64,000 nt of DNA from an uncultured Clostridia bacterium (GCA_947565865.1 CANOHT010000008.1:1-64000), one strand, 5' to 3'; positions 8,526-17,163 are shown, counted from the first letter of the stretch. The notes: generated from the letters alone by a model not told the origin. Numbers and translations: made by a program.

Positions 8526-8546
8526 GCGCACCAATCGCCGTCAAGC

Positions 8547-8577
8547 AAAAAGAAAAGCCCTTGCACTGCAAGGGCTT
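8547..8577 (-). terminator. Intrinsic terminator of the tRNA pair
   Basis: On the minus strand AAGCCCTTGC-AGT-GCAAGGGCTT is followed by TTCTTTTT. It lies five bases beyond the tRNA-Pro 3' end. Confidence 0.85.
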
Positions 8578-8581
8578 TCTG

Positions 8582-8655
8582 TCGAAGTGGCGGGATTCGA
8601 ACCCGCGGCCTTTTGGTCCCGAACCAAACGCGCTACCAAACTGCGCTACACCTCG
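8582..8655 (-). tRNA. tRNA-Pro (CGG)
   Basis: A cloverleaf on the minus strand: acceptor CGAGGTG/CACTTCG, D arm GCGC...GCGC, anticodon stem TTTGG/CCAAA with loop TTCGGGA (anticodon CGG), and T arm GCGGG-TTCGAAT-CCCGC. Discriminator base A. CCA is not encoded. It lies 8 bases after tRNA-Thr, in one transcript. Confidence 0.95.
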
Positions 8656-8663
8656 ATAAAAGC

Positions 8664-8739
8664 TGGAGCCAATAAGGGGACTCGAACCCCTGACCTGCTG
8701 ATTACGAATCAGCTGCTCTACCAACTGAGCTATATTGGC
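8664..8739 (-). tRNA. tRNA-Thr (CGT), CCA encoded
   Basis: A cloverleaf on the minus strand: acceptor GCCAATA/TATTGGC, D arm GCTC...GAGC, anticodon stem GCTGA/TCAGC with loop TTCGTAA (anticodon CGT), and T arm AGGGG-TTCGAGT-CCCCT. Discriminator T is followed by an encoded CCA (8664-8666), unlike its neighbour. Confidence 0.95.
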
Positions 8740-8755
8740 AAGTCTAGCACGGGGT

Positions 8756-8784
8756 ATTATAGCATAGGCGATGGCATTTGTCCA
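8756..8784 (-). promoter_or_regulatory. Sigma-A promoter of the tRNA operon
   Basis: On the minus strand TGGACA (8784-8779), a 17-base spacer and TATAAT (8761-8756). It lies 17 bases upstream of the tRNA-Thr 5' end. Confidence 0.85.
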
Positions 8785-8876
8785 GCGGTTTTTTGTGAAT
8801 CTTTCCAGTTTTGCGAAGGGCAGGCTTTGATGGGGGAAAGAAATTGAATTTTGGCCCGGGAAAAGCGATTTACCCG

Positions 8877-8905
8877 TTTACAAACGATGGAATATCTGAT
8901 AGAAT
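8877..8905 (+). promoter_or_regulatory. Sigma-A promoter of rpsO
   Basis: TTTACA at 8877-8882, a 17-base spacer and TAGAAT at 8900-8905. It is about 100 bases upstream of the rpsO start, leaving room for a leader. Confidence 0.8.
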
Positions 8906-9008
8906 AGCGGGTGGGTTTGAAGAACCGCCTGCGCGGGCTGCCGATCACTCCGACGGCGCGCTGCGTGGGACGGCGATTACCTGATTTTATTTCAAGGAGG
9001 AAACAACC

Positions 9009-9263
9009 ATGACCAAGTCCGAGATCATCGCGGCTTATGCCCAGCATGAGGGCGACACCGGCTCCCCCGAGGTGCAGGTGGCGCTGCTGACCGCCCGCAT
9101 CAATCACCTGAACGAGCACCTGAAGTCCAACCGCAACGACCACCATTCCAATCGTGGCCTGCTGCTGATGGTTGGCCGTCGCCGCGGTCTGCTGGAGTAC
9201 CTGAAGAAGACCGACATCGAGCGTTACCGCGCCCTGATCGCCAAGCTGAACCTGCGCAAGTAA
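9009..9263 (+). CDS. rpsO: 30S ribosomal protein S15
   Basis: 84 residues, close to the usual 88. It binds the central domain of 16S rRNA early in small-subunit assembly. The S15 signatures GDTGSPEVQVALLT, INHLNEHLK and HHSNRGLLLMVGRRRGLLEYL are all present. AAGGAGG lies 8 bases before the ATG. It has its own promoter (8877) and terminator (9331), and sits upstream of pnp, the classical rpsO-pnp order. Confidence 0.98.
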   Translation: MTKSEIIAAYAQHEGDTGSPEVQVALLTARINHLNEHLKSNRNDHHSNRGLLLMVGRRRGLLEYLKKTDIERYRALIAKLNLRK

Positions 9264-9330
9264 GCAAGGGCTCCGCTGAAGGCGCGCGGGCTTCGGCAAA
9301 GCGCCGCAAGGCATGTGAATTTTTTGCAGG

Positions 9331-9369
9331 GGCCGCCGATGCGGGAGTTATCCCGTCCGGCGGCCTTTT
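9331..9369 (+). terminator. Intrinsic terminator between rpsO and pnp
   Basis: GGCCGCCG pairs with CGGCGGCC around a loop that itself holds GCGGGA/TCCCGT, followed by TTTT. The 240 bases from here to pnp contain no recognisable gene; a pnp promoter is likely there but I could not place one confidently. Confidence 0.85.
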
Positions 9370-9612
9370 CAGGAAAGTTCTTCTGCCAAGACGGACAAGC
9401 TAACGGTACGCCCCGGCGCGTTGCGGACGGGGCTGTGCTCAGCGGCCAACGGAAGGCTTGATGGCTCTGCCGGACATGCCGAGGAACGGTCGCGTTGTGC
9501 CTGGGGGATGTTATCCCTTGAAAATCCCAGCGACAAGACGGGGTTTTCATATGATAGCATCTCCGGGCGGCCCGGGGAGGCCTGCTCCCCTGACTTACGA
9601 GAGGAGAAAAGC

Positions 9613-11766
9613 ATGGAATCCAAACAGTTTACCATGGATCTGGCGGGGCGTCCGCTGACCCTGGAATTTGGCAAGTACTGCGAACAGGCCGCCGGCAGCG
9701 TGTGGGTGCGCTTGGGCGATACCGTCGTCATGGTCAACGCGACCATGGCGCCCACCCCCCGGCCCGGCGTGGACTTCTTCCCCTTGGCGGTGGATGTCGA
9801 GGAAAAGCAGTACGCCGCGGGCAAGATTCCCGGCGGCTTCATCAAGCGTGAAGGCCGCCCCACCGAGAAGGCGACCCTGACCTGCCGCCTCATTGACCGT
9901 CCCCTGCGCCCCCTGTTCGCCAAGGGCATGCGCAACGACGTACAGGTGGTCGTTACCGTTCTGTCCGTGGAGCAGGATGTTCCTCCGGAAATTCCTGCCA
10001 TGATCGGTTCCTCCATCGCCCTGGCGGTGAGCGAGATTCCGTGGGGCGGCCCCACCAGCGCTGTGGTGGTGGGCCGGGTGGACGGCCAGTACGTCATCAA
10101 CCCTGATGAGGAGCAGCGGGCCAAGAGCGACATGCATGTGTACCTGGCCGGCACCAAGGACGCCATCATGATGGTGGAAGCCGGTGCCAACGAGGTCTCC
10201 GAGGAGGCCATGCTGGACGCCATCATGTTCGGCCATGAGTACATCAAGCAGCTGGTGATGTTCCAGGAACAGATTGTGGCCGAAATCGGCAAGGAGAAGG
10301 TCGAGGTGCCGCTGAATGTCACCGGCGCCGATATCAAGACCGCTGTTCGTGAGTACGCCTACGACAAGTGCGTGTGGGTCTTTGAGACCTTCAACCGCCA
10401 GGAGCGTCAGCAGCGCGAGGCTCAGGTGAAGGAAGAGACGCTGGCCGCTCTGGCGGAGCAGTTCCCCGAGCGGGAGGCTGAGATTGCCGACGCGCTGTAC
10501 TACCTGAACAAGGAAGTCATGCGCAAAAAGATTCTGGAGGAGGGCATTCGTCCCGATGGCCGCAAGGTCACCGAGATTCGTCCCATCTGGTGCGAGGTCG
10601 GCGTGCTGCCCCGGGTGCATGGCTCTGCCGTCTTCACCCGCGGCCAGACCCAGGCCCTGACCGTTACCACCCTGGGCTCCACCTCTGAAGGCCAGATTCT
10701 GGACGGTCTGAGCAACGAGGACTTCAAGCGCTATATCCACCACTACAACATGCCCCCCTACGCCACGGGCGAGGCGGGCCGCATGAAGAGCCCTGGCCGC
10801 CGCGAGATCGGCCACGGTGCCCTGGCGGAGCGGGCCCTGCTGCCCGTGATTCCCTCAGAGGAGGAGTTCCCCTACGCCCTGCGTCTGGTGAGCGAGATTC
10901 TTTCCTCCAACGGCTCCTCTTCCATGGCCTCCGTGTGCGGCTCCACCCTGTCCCTGATGGACGCGGGCGTGCCGATCCATGCGCCGGTGGCCGGCGTGGC
11001 CATGGGCCTGATTAAGGACGCGGACTCCGGCAAGGTGGCCGTGCTGACAGACATCCAGGGCCTGGAGGACTTCCTGGGCGATATGGACTTCAAGGTGGCC
11101 GGCTCCATGAACGGCATCACCGCCATCCAGATGGACATCAAGATTGCCGGCATTGACCGCGACATCCTCAAAACCGCGCTGCATCAGGCGCTGGAAGGCC
11201 GCCTGTTCATCCTGGAGAAGATGCTCTCCTGCCTGGGCCAGCCCCGCGAGGAGCTGTCCAAGTATGCGCCCAAGATCGTGCGCTTCACCATCAATCCAGA
11301 GAAGATCCGCGAAGTCATCGGACCCGGCGGCAAGATGATCAACAAGATCATCGCTGAGACCGGCGTGAAGATTGACATCGAGGATGATGGCCGGGTGTTC
11401 ATTTCCACGCCTGATACCGAGGCTGCCGACAAGGCCCGCAAAATCATCGAGGGCATTGCCAAGGATATTGAGGTTGGAGAGGTCTACCTGGGCAAGGTGG
11501 TCGGCATCAAGGAATTCGGCGCCTTCGTCGAGCTGCTGCCCGGTAAGGACGGCATGATCCACATTTCCAAGCTGGCCAACCATCGCGTGGACAAGGTGGA
11601 AGACGTGGTGAAGCTGGGCGACGAGCTGGAGGTCAAGGTCAGCGAGATCAACGCCCAAGGCAAGATCAACCTGATCCGCAACGATCTGGTTTACGACAAC
11701 AGTGCCGCGCCCCGCCGGCCCGAAGGCGGCCTCCGTGCCCGTCCTCCCCGCCGCGACGCCCGGTAA
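9613..11766 (+). CDS. pnp: Polyribonucleotide nucleotidyltransferase (PNPase)
   Basis: A 717-residue 3'-to-5' phosphorolytic exoribonuclease, a core RNA-decay enzyme that acts as a trimer. Two RNase PH domains (about 10-230 and 310-540) are joined by an alpha-helical linker. Hallmarks are PGVDFFPLAVDVEEKQYAAGKIPGG split across the first core, the RGQTQAL motif and GEAGRMKSPGRREIGHG region in the second, then a KH domain (IGPGGKMINKI) and an S1 domain (VGEVYLGKVVGIKEFGAFVELLPG). It ends in a basic tail. The ATG at 9613 has GAGGAG nine bases upstream. Many earlier codons are open but lack a ribosome site. Confidence 0.98.
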   Translation: MESKQFTMDLAGRPLTLEFGKYCEQAAGSVWVRLGDTVVMVNATMAPTPRPGVDFFPLAVDVEEKQYAAGKIPGGFIKREGRPTEKATLTCRLIDRPLRPLFAKGMRNDVQVVVTVLSVEQDVPPEIPAMIGSSIALAVSEIPWGGPTSAVVVGRVDGQYVINPDEEQRAKSDMHVYLAGTKDAIMMVEAGANEVSEEAMLDAIMFGHEYIKQLVMFQEQIVAEIGKEKVEVPLNVTGADIKTAVREYAYDKCVWVFETFNRQERQQREAQVKEETLAALAEQFPEREAEIADALYYLNKEVMRKKILEEGIRPDGRKVTEIRPIWCEVGVLPRVHGSAVFTRGQTQALTVTTLGSTSEGQILDGLSNEDFKRYIHHYNMPPYATGEAGRMKSPGRREIGHGALAERALLPVIPSEEEFPYALRLVSEILSSNGSSSMASVCGSTLSLMDAGVPIHAPVAGVAMGLIKDADSGKVAVLTDIQGLEDFLGDMDFKVAGSMNGITAIQMDIKIAGIDRDILKTALHQALEGRLFILEKMLSCLGQPREELSKYAPKIVRFTINPEKIREVIGPGGKMINKIIAETGVKIDIEDDGRVFISTPDTEAADKARKIIEGIAKDIEVGEVYLGKVVGIKEFGAFVELLPGKDGMIHISKLANHRVDKVEDVVKLGDELEVKVSEINAQGKINLIRNDLVYDNSAAPRRPEGGLRARPPRRDAR

Positions 11767-11965
11767 CCAGGGGCTCTGCCCCTGGACCCCGCCAGGAGGG
11801 ACTTAAACCTCCACCCTTTCGACTTCATTTTTGCCACTGGCAAACGGCGAAAGGGTGCCCGTCCTGAAACGCCCATCCCGCGTCATGGGTGAGGGGCTTC
11901 GGCCGCAGGTTCATGCGCGTGCAAGGACGAGGAACAGGGGGCTCGGCCCCCTGACCCCCGGGGAG
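11767..11965 (+). repeat. Two two-hairpin elements directly after pnp
   Basis: Immediately after the pnp stop stands CCAGGGGC-TCTG-CCCCTGG, then ACCCCGCCAGGAGGG...CCTCC; a second module near 11936 has AGGGGGC-TCGG-CCCCCT followed by GACCCCCGGGG. This is the same module found after ilvC, ilvD and leuB, again in gene-sense orientation. No gene is seen in 11767-12061. Confidence 0.65.
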
Positions 11966-11986
11966 AGACTGATCGGGGAATATATG

Positions 11987-12024
11987 ATTCGCAAAAGTCC
12001 AGACACCGGGCTTTTGCGAATTTT
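11987..12024 (+). terminator. Intrinsic terminator before the M16 peptidase
   Basis: ATTCGCAAAAG and CTTTTGCGAAT are perfect arms around a 13-base loop, followed by TTTTC. It may end the pnp transcript, or act as a leader terminator only about 40 bases before the next start. Confidence 0.8.
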
Positions 12025-12061
12025 CATTCACGCATGTTTATGGAAAGAAAGGGGGATTATG

Positions 12062-13330
12062 ATGTCATCAAGCATAGGGATGGATGAGCGTATGAACGAT
12101 ACCTGGACGTTGCCTAATGGTTTGCGAGTGATCGGCGAGCGGCTGCCCTACCTGCGTTCGGTTTCCATCGGCGTATGGCTGAAGGTGGGCTCCATGATGG
12201 AAAAGCCCCGGGAAAACGGGCTGAGCCACTTTCTGGAGCACATGGTTTTTAAGGGCACCGAAAAGCGCACGACCCGGCAGATTGCCGAGGAAATGGACGC
12301 GGTGGGCGGTCAGATTAACGCCTTCACCGGCAAGGACTGCACTTGCTTTTACTGCAAGGTCATTGATGAGGATTTACCCCTGGCGGTGGATATACTGGCG
12401 GATCTGACCTGCCATGCCTCGCTGGATGAGGGCGAGTTCAACAAGGAGCGCGGCGTCATCCTGGAGGAAATTGCCATGGATGAGGATTCTCCGGAGGATC
12501 TGGTGCATGAGCTGCTGAGCCGGGCGATGTTCGGCGAGCAGAGCCTGGGTCAGCCCATCCTGGGTACCACCGAGCTGATTTCCGGCTACACCCGGCAGGA
12601 TCTGTTCAACTATCGTGCCCGCCATTATGGCCCCGCCAACACGGTGGTGGCGCTGGCCGGCAACTATGATCCCGCCCAGGTAGAGGCGCTGATCGCGGAG
12701 CATTTCGGCCCCTGGACGAGCGACGCCGCCCCCGCGGACATTCCCGCGACGGCCCTCCTTTCCGGCCAGCGCGTCATCAAGGAAAAGGACACGGAGCAGC
12801 AGCACCTTTGCCTGGGCTTCCCGGGCATTGGGTATGGGCAGGACGGCATTTATCCCCAGGCGGTGCTGAACAACGTGCTGGGCGGAAGCATGTCATCCCG
12901 GCTGTTCCAGCGCATCCGTGAGGAAATGGGCATGGCGTATTCCATTTATACCTTCCCCAACAGCTATCTGAGCTGCGGCACCTTTGCGGTCTACGCGGGC
13001 GTCAGTCCGAAGAACGGGGAGAAGGTAATGGCGGAGATTCGTACCGAACTGGAGCGGCTTTTGCGGGACGGCATCACTGAAAAGGAATATCATGACGCCA
13101 AGCAGCAGCTGCGGGGCGGCTATCTCCTGGGCCTGGAAAGCCCCGGCGGGCGGATGCAGGCCATGGGCCGTAGTCTGCTCCTGCTGGACAAGGCCGTGAC
13201 GCCGGAGGAAACGGTGCGCCACATCGAGGCGGTGACCCTGGACAGTGTGATGACCATCGCGCGGGAAAGCCTGACGGCGGTGCCTAACATTGCCGTGGCG
13301 GGCAAGGGTGCGGAGAACTTCCGTTTTTGA
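12062..13330 (+). CDS. M16-family zinc metallopeptidase (YmxG/MlpA type)
   Basis: About 422 residues. The inverted zinc site HFLEH lies at about residues 56-60, with the further acid in NKERGVILEEIAMDED, and the C-terminal half has the usual RIREEMGMAYSIYTF and GGYLLGLE features of the paired M16 fold. Bacilli and clostridia carry such a gene (ymxG, mlpA) next to pnp, and this order is kept here. Substrate is unknown in general; the fold degrades or processes peptides. ATG codons occur at 12059 and 12062; GGGGG at 12051-12055 fits the second better. Confidence 0.92.
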   Translation: MSSSIGMDERMNDTWTLPNGLRVIGERLPYLRSVSIGVWLKVGSMMEKPRENGLSHFLEHMVFKGTEKRTTRQIAEEMDAVGGQINAFTGKDCTCFYCKVIDEDLPLAVDILADLTCHASLDEGEFNKERGVILEEIAMDEDSPEDLVHELLSRAMFGEQSLGQPILGTTELISGYTRQDLFNYRARHYGPANTVVALAGNYDPAQVEALIAEHFGPWTSDAAPADIPATALLSGQRVIKEKDTEQQHLCLGFPGIGYGQDGIYPQAVLNNVLGGSMSSRLFQRIREEMGMAYSIYTFPNSYLSCGTFAVYAGVSPKNGEKVMAEIRTELERLLRDGITEKEYHDAKQQLRGGYLLGLESPGGRMQAMGRSLLLLDKAVTPEETVRHIEAVTLDSVMTIARESLTAVPNIAVAGKGAENFRF

Positions 13331-13388
13331 CGGAATTTCCAAGGAATAAATCCGCCCATGATTACGTTAGATAGGTGGGACACAGCCC

Positions 13389-14141
13389 ATGAATGAACGC
13401 CTCGTTGCTCTGGATGTGGGGGATGCCCGCATTGGCGTGGCCGTCAGCGATATGTCCAGGATGATCGCGACCCCCATCGAAACCATCCACAGGGTAGGCT
13501 TCGGCCCGGATGTCAAGCGGGTGCTGGACATCTGCCGCCAGCAGGATACGACGCTGATTGTCAGCGGACTTCCCCTGAACCTGAGCGGTACGGAAGGACC
13601 CCAGGCACAAAAGGTACGGCTTTTTTGCCAGCAGCTTGAAAAAGCTGGCTTGACGGTGTATTATCAGGATGAGCGGCTGACGACAGTCACCGCGGAAAAG
13701 GCTTTGCTGGAGGATAACATGCACCGCGCTCAGCGGCGTCAAAATGTGGACAAGGTGGCCGCGGCCATCATCCTTCAGCAATATCTGGACGCCCAGCGGG
13801 AAGCCGGGCGCAGCGACACACAGGAAAGCGAGGCTATACCCATGATGGAAGAAGAAAGCAATGTCATTGAGCTGGTGGACGAAAACGGAGAGAGCGTATC
13901 CTTTGAGCACCTGGCTACCCTGGAGCACGAGGGCGCGTACTACATTGCCCTGATGCTGCTGGACGACGACCATTCCTCCGATGATGAGGAGGGCGAGGTG
14001 GTCATGATGCAGATCAGCGAGGATGAGAACGGCAGCGAGTGCTATGTCCCGGTGGAGGATGACGGGCTGCAGGCGGTGGTCTTTGAAAAATTCCTTGCGC
14101 TGATGGCGGAGGACGAGGATGGCGTCGAGGATGATGCGTGA
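13389..14141 (+). CDS. ruvX: RuvX/YqgF nuclease domain fused to DUF1292
   Basis: Residues 1-140 are a RuvX (YqgF) RNase H-like domain: ALDVGDARIGVAVSD at the start, GLPLNLSG in the middle, DERLTTVTAE and NVDKVAAAIILQ at the end. The family acts in 16S rRNA 5'-end maturation or Holliday junction resolution. Residues about 155-250 match DUF1292 (NVIELVDENGESVSFEHL, YYIALMLLDDD, acidic tail). In most Firmicutes these are two adjacent genes (yrrK, yrzB); here no stop separates them. GAGG eight bases before the internal ATGATG near 13841 could allow separate translation of the second part. Confidence 0.9.
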   Translation: MNERLVALDVGDARIGVAVSDMSRMIATPIETIHRVGFGPDVKRVLDICRQQDTTLIVSGLPLNLSGTEGPQAQKVRLFCQQLEKAGLTVYYQDERLTTVTAEKALLEDNMHRAQRRQNVDKVAAAIILQQYLDAQREAGRSDTQESEAIPMMEEESNVIELVDENGESVSFEHLATLEHEGAYYIALMLLDDDHSSDDEEGEVVMMQISEDENGSECYVPVEDDGLQAVVFEKFLALMAEDEDGVEDDA

Positions 14142-14415
14142 GCTCATCGGCGCTCAGGTAGCCCTGACGGCTCCGGACGGCGAGGTGTGGCGCTTCCGCT
14201 GCGATGCCCTCCTGCCTTACGCGGGAGAGACCTACGCGGTGCTGGTCAGCGGCGAGGATGAGGGACAGGTGCTCATTACCCGGCCCGAAAGGCAGGGGGA
14301 GACCATGGCCTTCATCGCCGCCCGGGAGGCGGATGTGGTGGAGTATGTGCTGGACAAGTACCGGCAGCAGCTGATCCGCCGCGCCGTGGCCGATTTGCCG
14401 GAGGACGGCGAATGA
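14119..14415 (+). CDS. DUF1292-like small protein
   Basis: 98 residues. It resembles the DUF1292 fold (ETYAVLVSGEDEGQVLITRPE, ETMAFIAAREADVVEYVLDKY), so it may be a diverged paralog of the domain fused to RuvX just upstream. Function unknown. It overlaps the end of the ruvX fusion by 23 bases, with GGAGG six bases before the ATG at 14119, so it is translationally coupled. ATGs at 14131 and 14134 are alternatives with poorer spacing. Confidence 0.7.
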   Translation: MASRMMRELIGAQVALTAPDGEVWRFRCDALLPYAGETYAVLVSGEDEGQVLITRPERQGETMAFIAAREADVVEYVLDKYRQQLIRRAVADLPEDGE

Positions 14416-14434
14416 CACACAGGAGGTTGTACTA

Positions 14435-15778
14435 ATGAAACGATTGCTGGCCCTGCTGCTGGTGCTGGCAACGCTGCTCCCGGTTCCGCCCGCCTCGGCG
14501 GAGGGCCTGCAGCCGTGCCATCGCGTCGCTATGTCCTATGAAGACACGACCCAGGAGAACAAATCCGTCATCCGCCTGTGGAAGGCAGAAACCGTTCTCC
14601 CGGAGGTCGATGAGGAGCTGCGAAGCATTGCCGCCGCTTTTGTGGACAAGTATGGCCCGGATCTGCCCAAGGCCGCCAACAAGACCAGCAAAAACTCCCG
14701 CCTGGATGTAGGCATCCGCTACAGCCGCACCGGTCTGACCTGGCTCAGCTTTCTGGTGCAGGCGCGGGTGACTTACCATCGGGATCTGATGGCGCAGGAA
14801 ATCGTCAGCCGTACCTACGACATGATTACCGGCCAGCGCGTCCTGATGACGGATCTGTTCGACGATGCCAGCCGGGGCTGGGATGTCCTGGCGCAGGCTG
14901 TGCGGAAGCAGGCGACGGCGTACTTCCCCGATGAAACGCCCGACGCCCAGGCGCTGGACAGGCTGTGTACCCAGGCCGCCCTGCAGGAGACGGATTTTAC
15001 GCTCCACGGCATGTCCCTGGTTTTGCACATTCCGGCAAAAACCCTTTATCCCGGGCATGAAACGCTGATGGAGATTACCCTGTTTTACCCGGAGATTCGT
15101 GAGCACATGACGCCCAAGGCCCGGGAGGAAACGGATAACCTCAGCTATTACAAGACCTGCGCCATGACCTTTGACGATGGCCCCGAACGCACCAATACCA
15201 CCAAGGTGCTCAACGCCCTGATGGAAACCGGCGCGGTGGCAACCTTCTTCGTGATTGGCAACCGCGTCAAGGAGTATGACGATTTGGTGCAGCGGGAGCA
15301 TGACGAGGGCCACGCCATCGGTTCCCACAACTGGAGCCACATGGATGTGCGCAAAATGTCCGGCAGCGCCATGCGGGCCATGGTGGACAAGGTCAACACG
15401 AAGATGATCGCGGCCATCGGCAAGCCGGTGCGCTATGACCGGGTACCCTACGGTTTGTATCCGCAGATGATAAAGGCCAAGGTAGGCTGGCCGCTGATTC
15501 AGTGGAGCGTGGATACCTACGACTGGCGGGGACGCTCCACCAAGGTGGTGCTGAACACCGTCAAAAGCCAGATCAGCGACGGGGACATCATCCTCATGCA
15601 CGACGTGAAGGATAAAACCCCCGAATCCGCCCGCCAGGTGGCCAACTACCTGGCGGAACAAGGGTATCTGCTGCTGACGGTGGACGAGCTGATGGCCAAG
15701 GATAATGTCACGCTCCAGCCGGATACGGTCTACTACCGCTGTGTGGACGGCGATACCAGTATCAAAAAAAGGGACTGA
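14435..15778 (+). CDS. Exported polysaccharide deacetylase (CE4)
   Basis: A 447-residue exported protein. Residues 1-22 are a signal peptide (ASA-EG cleavage). Residues 40-225 resemble the DUF4163/DUF3298 (RsiV/PdaC-like) module. The NodB catalytic domain follows: TFDDGPE at 245-251 with the metal and base Asp residues, SHNWSH at 297-302 with the two metal His, then RVPYG, DTYDW and ILMHDV. By homology to PdaC-type enzymes it removes acetyl groups from peptidoglycan or another cell-wall glycan. ATG follows AGGAGG. Confidence 0.9.
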   Translation: MKRLLALLLVLATLLPVPPASAEGLQPCHRVAMSYEDTTQENKSVIRLWKAETVLPEVDEELRSIAAAFVDKYGPDLPKAANKTSKNSRLDVGIRYSRTGLTWLSFLVQARVTYHRDLMAQEIVSRTYDMITGQRVLMTDLFDDASRGWDVLAQAVRKQATAYFPDETPDAQALDRLCTQAALQETDFTLHGMSLVLHIPAKTLYPGHETLMEITLFYPEIREHMTPKAREETDNLSYYKTCAMTFDDGPERTNTTKVLNALMETGAVATFFVIGNRVKEYDDLVQREHDEGHAIGSHNWSHMDVRKMSGSAMRAMVDKVNTKMIAAIGKPVRYDRVPYGLYPQMIKAKVGWPLIQWSVDTYDWRGRSTKVVLNTVKSQISDGDIILMHDVKDKTPESARQVANYLAEQGYLLLTVDELMAKDNVTLQPDTVYYRCVDGDTSIKKRD

Positions 15779-15843
15779 TGGCAAGGGAAAAGGTTTGTCC
15801 CTGGCACGGCGCTGTTACAAAGCTTAACAATAAAGTGGAGCAG

Positions 15844-15872
15844 TTGACAGCGTATGCGGTAAATGGTATAAT
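15844..15872 (+). promoter_or_regulatory. Consensus sigma-A promoter for DUF3048 gene
   Basis: TTGACA at 15844-15849, exactly 17 bases, then TATAAT at 15867-15872. Both hexamers are perfect, so the DUF3048 gene is expected to be strongly and constitutively transcribed unless repressed. Confidence 0.92.
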
Positions 15873-15920
15873 TTACTATGCGCGCAAGCGCTGTAACTGC
15901 AAGCGAAAGGAAGGAAACCC

Positions 15921-17114
15921 ATGATGAAACGGCTGACATGCTTTGTCCTGGCGCTGACGATGCTGCTGGGCTGCGCGTCCTTTGCCCTGGCTGATGACCA
16001 AATGACGCAGTTGAACGGTCAGGAAAAGCGTAATATCAAGATCAATGAGGCCGGCCTCAACGAGGTCGAGGCGGGCATCAGTCCTACCACCGGCCTGACG
16101 CTGGCGGAGCTGGATGCTCCCGAGGGCTTTGCGGGCCTGGCGGTGACGGGGCGTTACATGCCCATGCTGGTGCAGATCGACAACACGGACGGCGGCGTGA
16201 ACAATCCCGATAAGGCCAACGTTACGCCTTGGGGCGCCAGCTATGCCGATATTGTGTATGAGACGCCTCTGTATTCCAGCGGCATGACCCGCATCACCTT
16301 TCTTTTCTCCGACCTGATCCCCACCAGCGTGGGTCCGATTCGTTCCGCGCGCATGGGCCACGCCTGGCTGCGCGAGGAGTGGGATGCCGGCTTCCTCTAC
16401 TATGGCCAGCAGGAGTATGCCAAGAGCAATGTCCGCAAGGAGCTGAGCGAGTACGGCGCGGATGACAAGGGGCTTCTGTTCAGCGGCACGGTCGGCGAGG
16501 GCAAGCCCTGGAAGCAGTTCTATACGGCTCGCGCCGGCTCCCTGCGTCCTCATCATATAGACGCCAACGTGGCGGCTATGTATGAGCTGATTCCCACGGA
16601 TTTTGTTCCGCCGAATCATGCTTTCAGGTTTACCGATGATCTGCCTGCTGATGGCGACACGGCCGAGCAGGTGATCGTCAAGTGGGGCAGCAAAGATGGC
16701 AAGGCCCTTCTGCGCTATGGCTCCAACCTGGAATATGACGCGGATAACAACGTGTACTATCGCTATATGCGCTACGCCAACGATGAGCTCATTCCCTATG
16801 AGGATCGCGATACCCAGGAGCAGATGGGCTTTGCCAATGTGATTGTGCAGTTCACCGATGTGGAATTCATCCGCAAGGACGCGCCCATCAGCTATGTGGT
16901 AGGCAAGTATTACTACACGGGCAAGGGTGATAAGTCCGTTACCGGCAATGCGGAGTATTTCATGGGGGGCAAGCATGTGGAGGGCGTTTGGAAGCGCGAC
17001 AGCATGGAAAGCCGCACTGTGTTCTACGGTCCCGACGGCAATGAGATTTCTCTGCAGCGCGGCAAGACGCTCATCATCGTGTGCCCGACCTACACCCAGA
17101 TTTCCTATCGCTGA
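15921..17114 (+). CDS. DUF3048 (YerB-like) exported protein
   Basis: 397 residues with an N-terminal signal. The segment LLGCASFALADD offers both a lipobox-like LLGC (Cys18) and a signal peptidase I site (ALA-DD), so lipoprotein or soluble export is open. The body matches DUF3048: PMLVQIDN, ASYADIVYETPL, GMTRITFLF, VGPIRSARMGH and the RPHHID block, with the C-terminal IVCPTYTQISYR. YerB-type proteins are extracytoplasmic; their role is not known. It has its own perfect promoter and terminator, so it is a single-gene unit. AAGGAAACCC precedes ATGATG. Confidence 0.9.
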   Translation: MMKRLTCFVLALTMLLGCASFALADDQMTQLNGQEKRNIKINEAGLNEVEAGISPTTGLTLAELDAPEGFAGLAVTGRYMPMLVQIDNTDGGVNNPDKANVTPWGASYADIVYETPLYSSGMTRITFLFSDLIPTSVGPIRSARMGHAWLREEWDAGFLYYGQQEYAKSNVRKELSEYGADDKGLLFSGTVGEGKPWKQFYTARAGSLRPHHIDANVAAMYELIPTDFVPPNHAFRFTDDLPADGDTAEQVIVKWGSKDGKALLRYGSNLEYDADNNVYYRYMRYANDELIPYEDRDTQEQMGFANVIVQFTDVEFIRKDAPISYVVGKYYYTGKGDKSVTGNAEYFMGGKHVEGVWKRDSMESRTVFYGPDGNEISLQRGKTLIIVCPTYTQISYR

Positions 17115-17127
17115 CAGGATACGCCAT

Positions 17128-17163
17128 GGCGGCCGCCCCTCTCATGGGGTAAGGCCGCCTTTT
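17128..17163 (+). terminator. Intrinsic terminator after DUF3048 gene
   Basis: GGCGGCC pairs with GGCCGCC around a loop holding CCCCT/ATGGGG, followed by TTTTC, 14 bases after the stop. Confidence 0.88.

Noticed and set aside
8307..8675. Plus-strand frame of 122 codons across the tRNA genes
   Set aside because: It runs antisense through tRNA-Pro, its terminator and the decayed tRNA copy.
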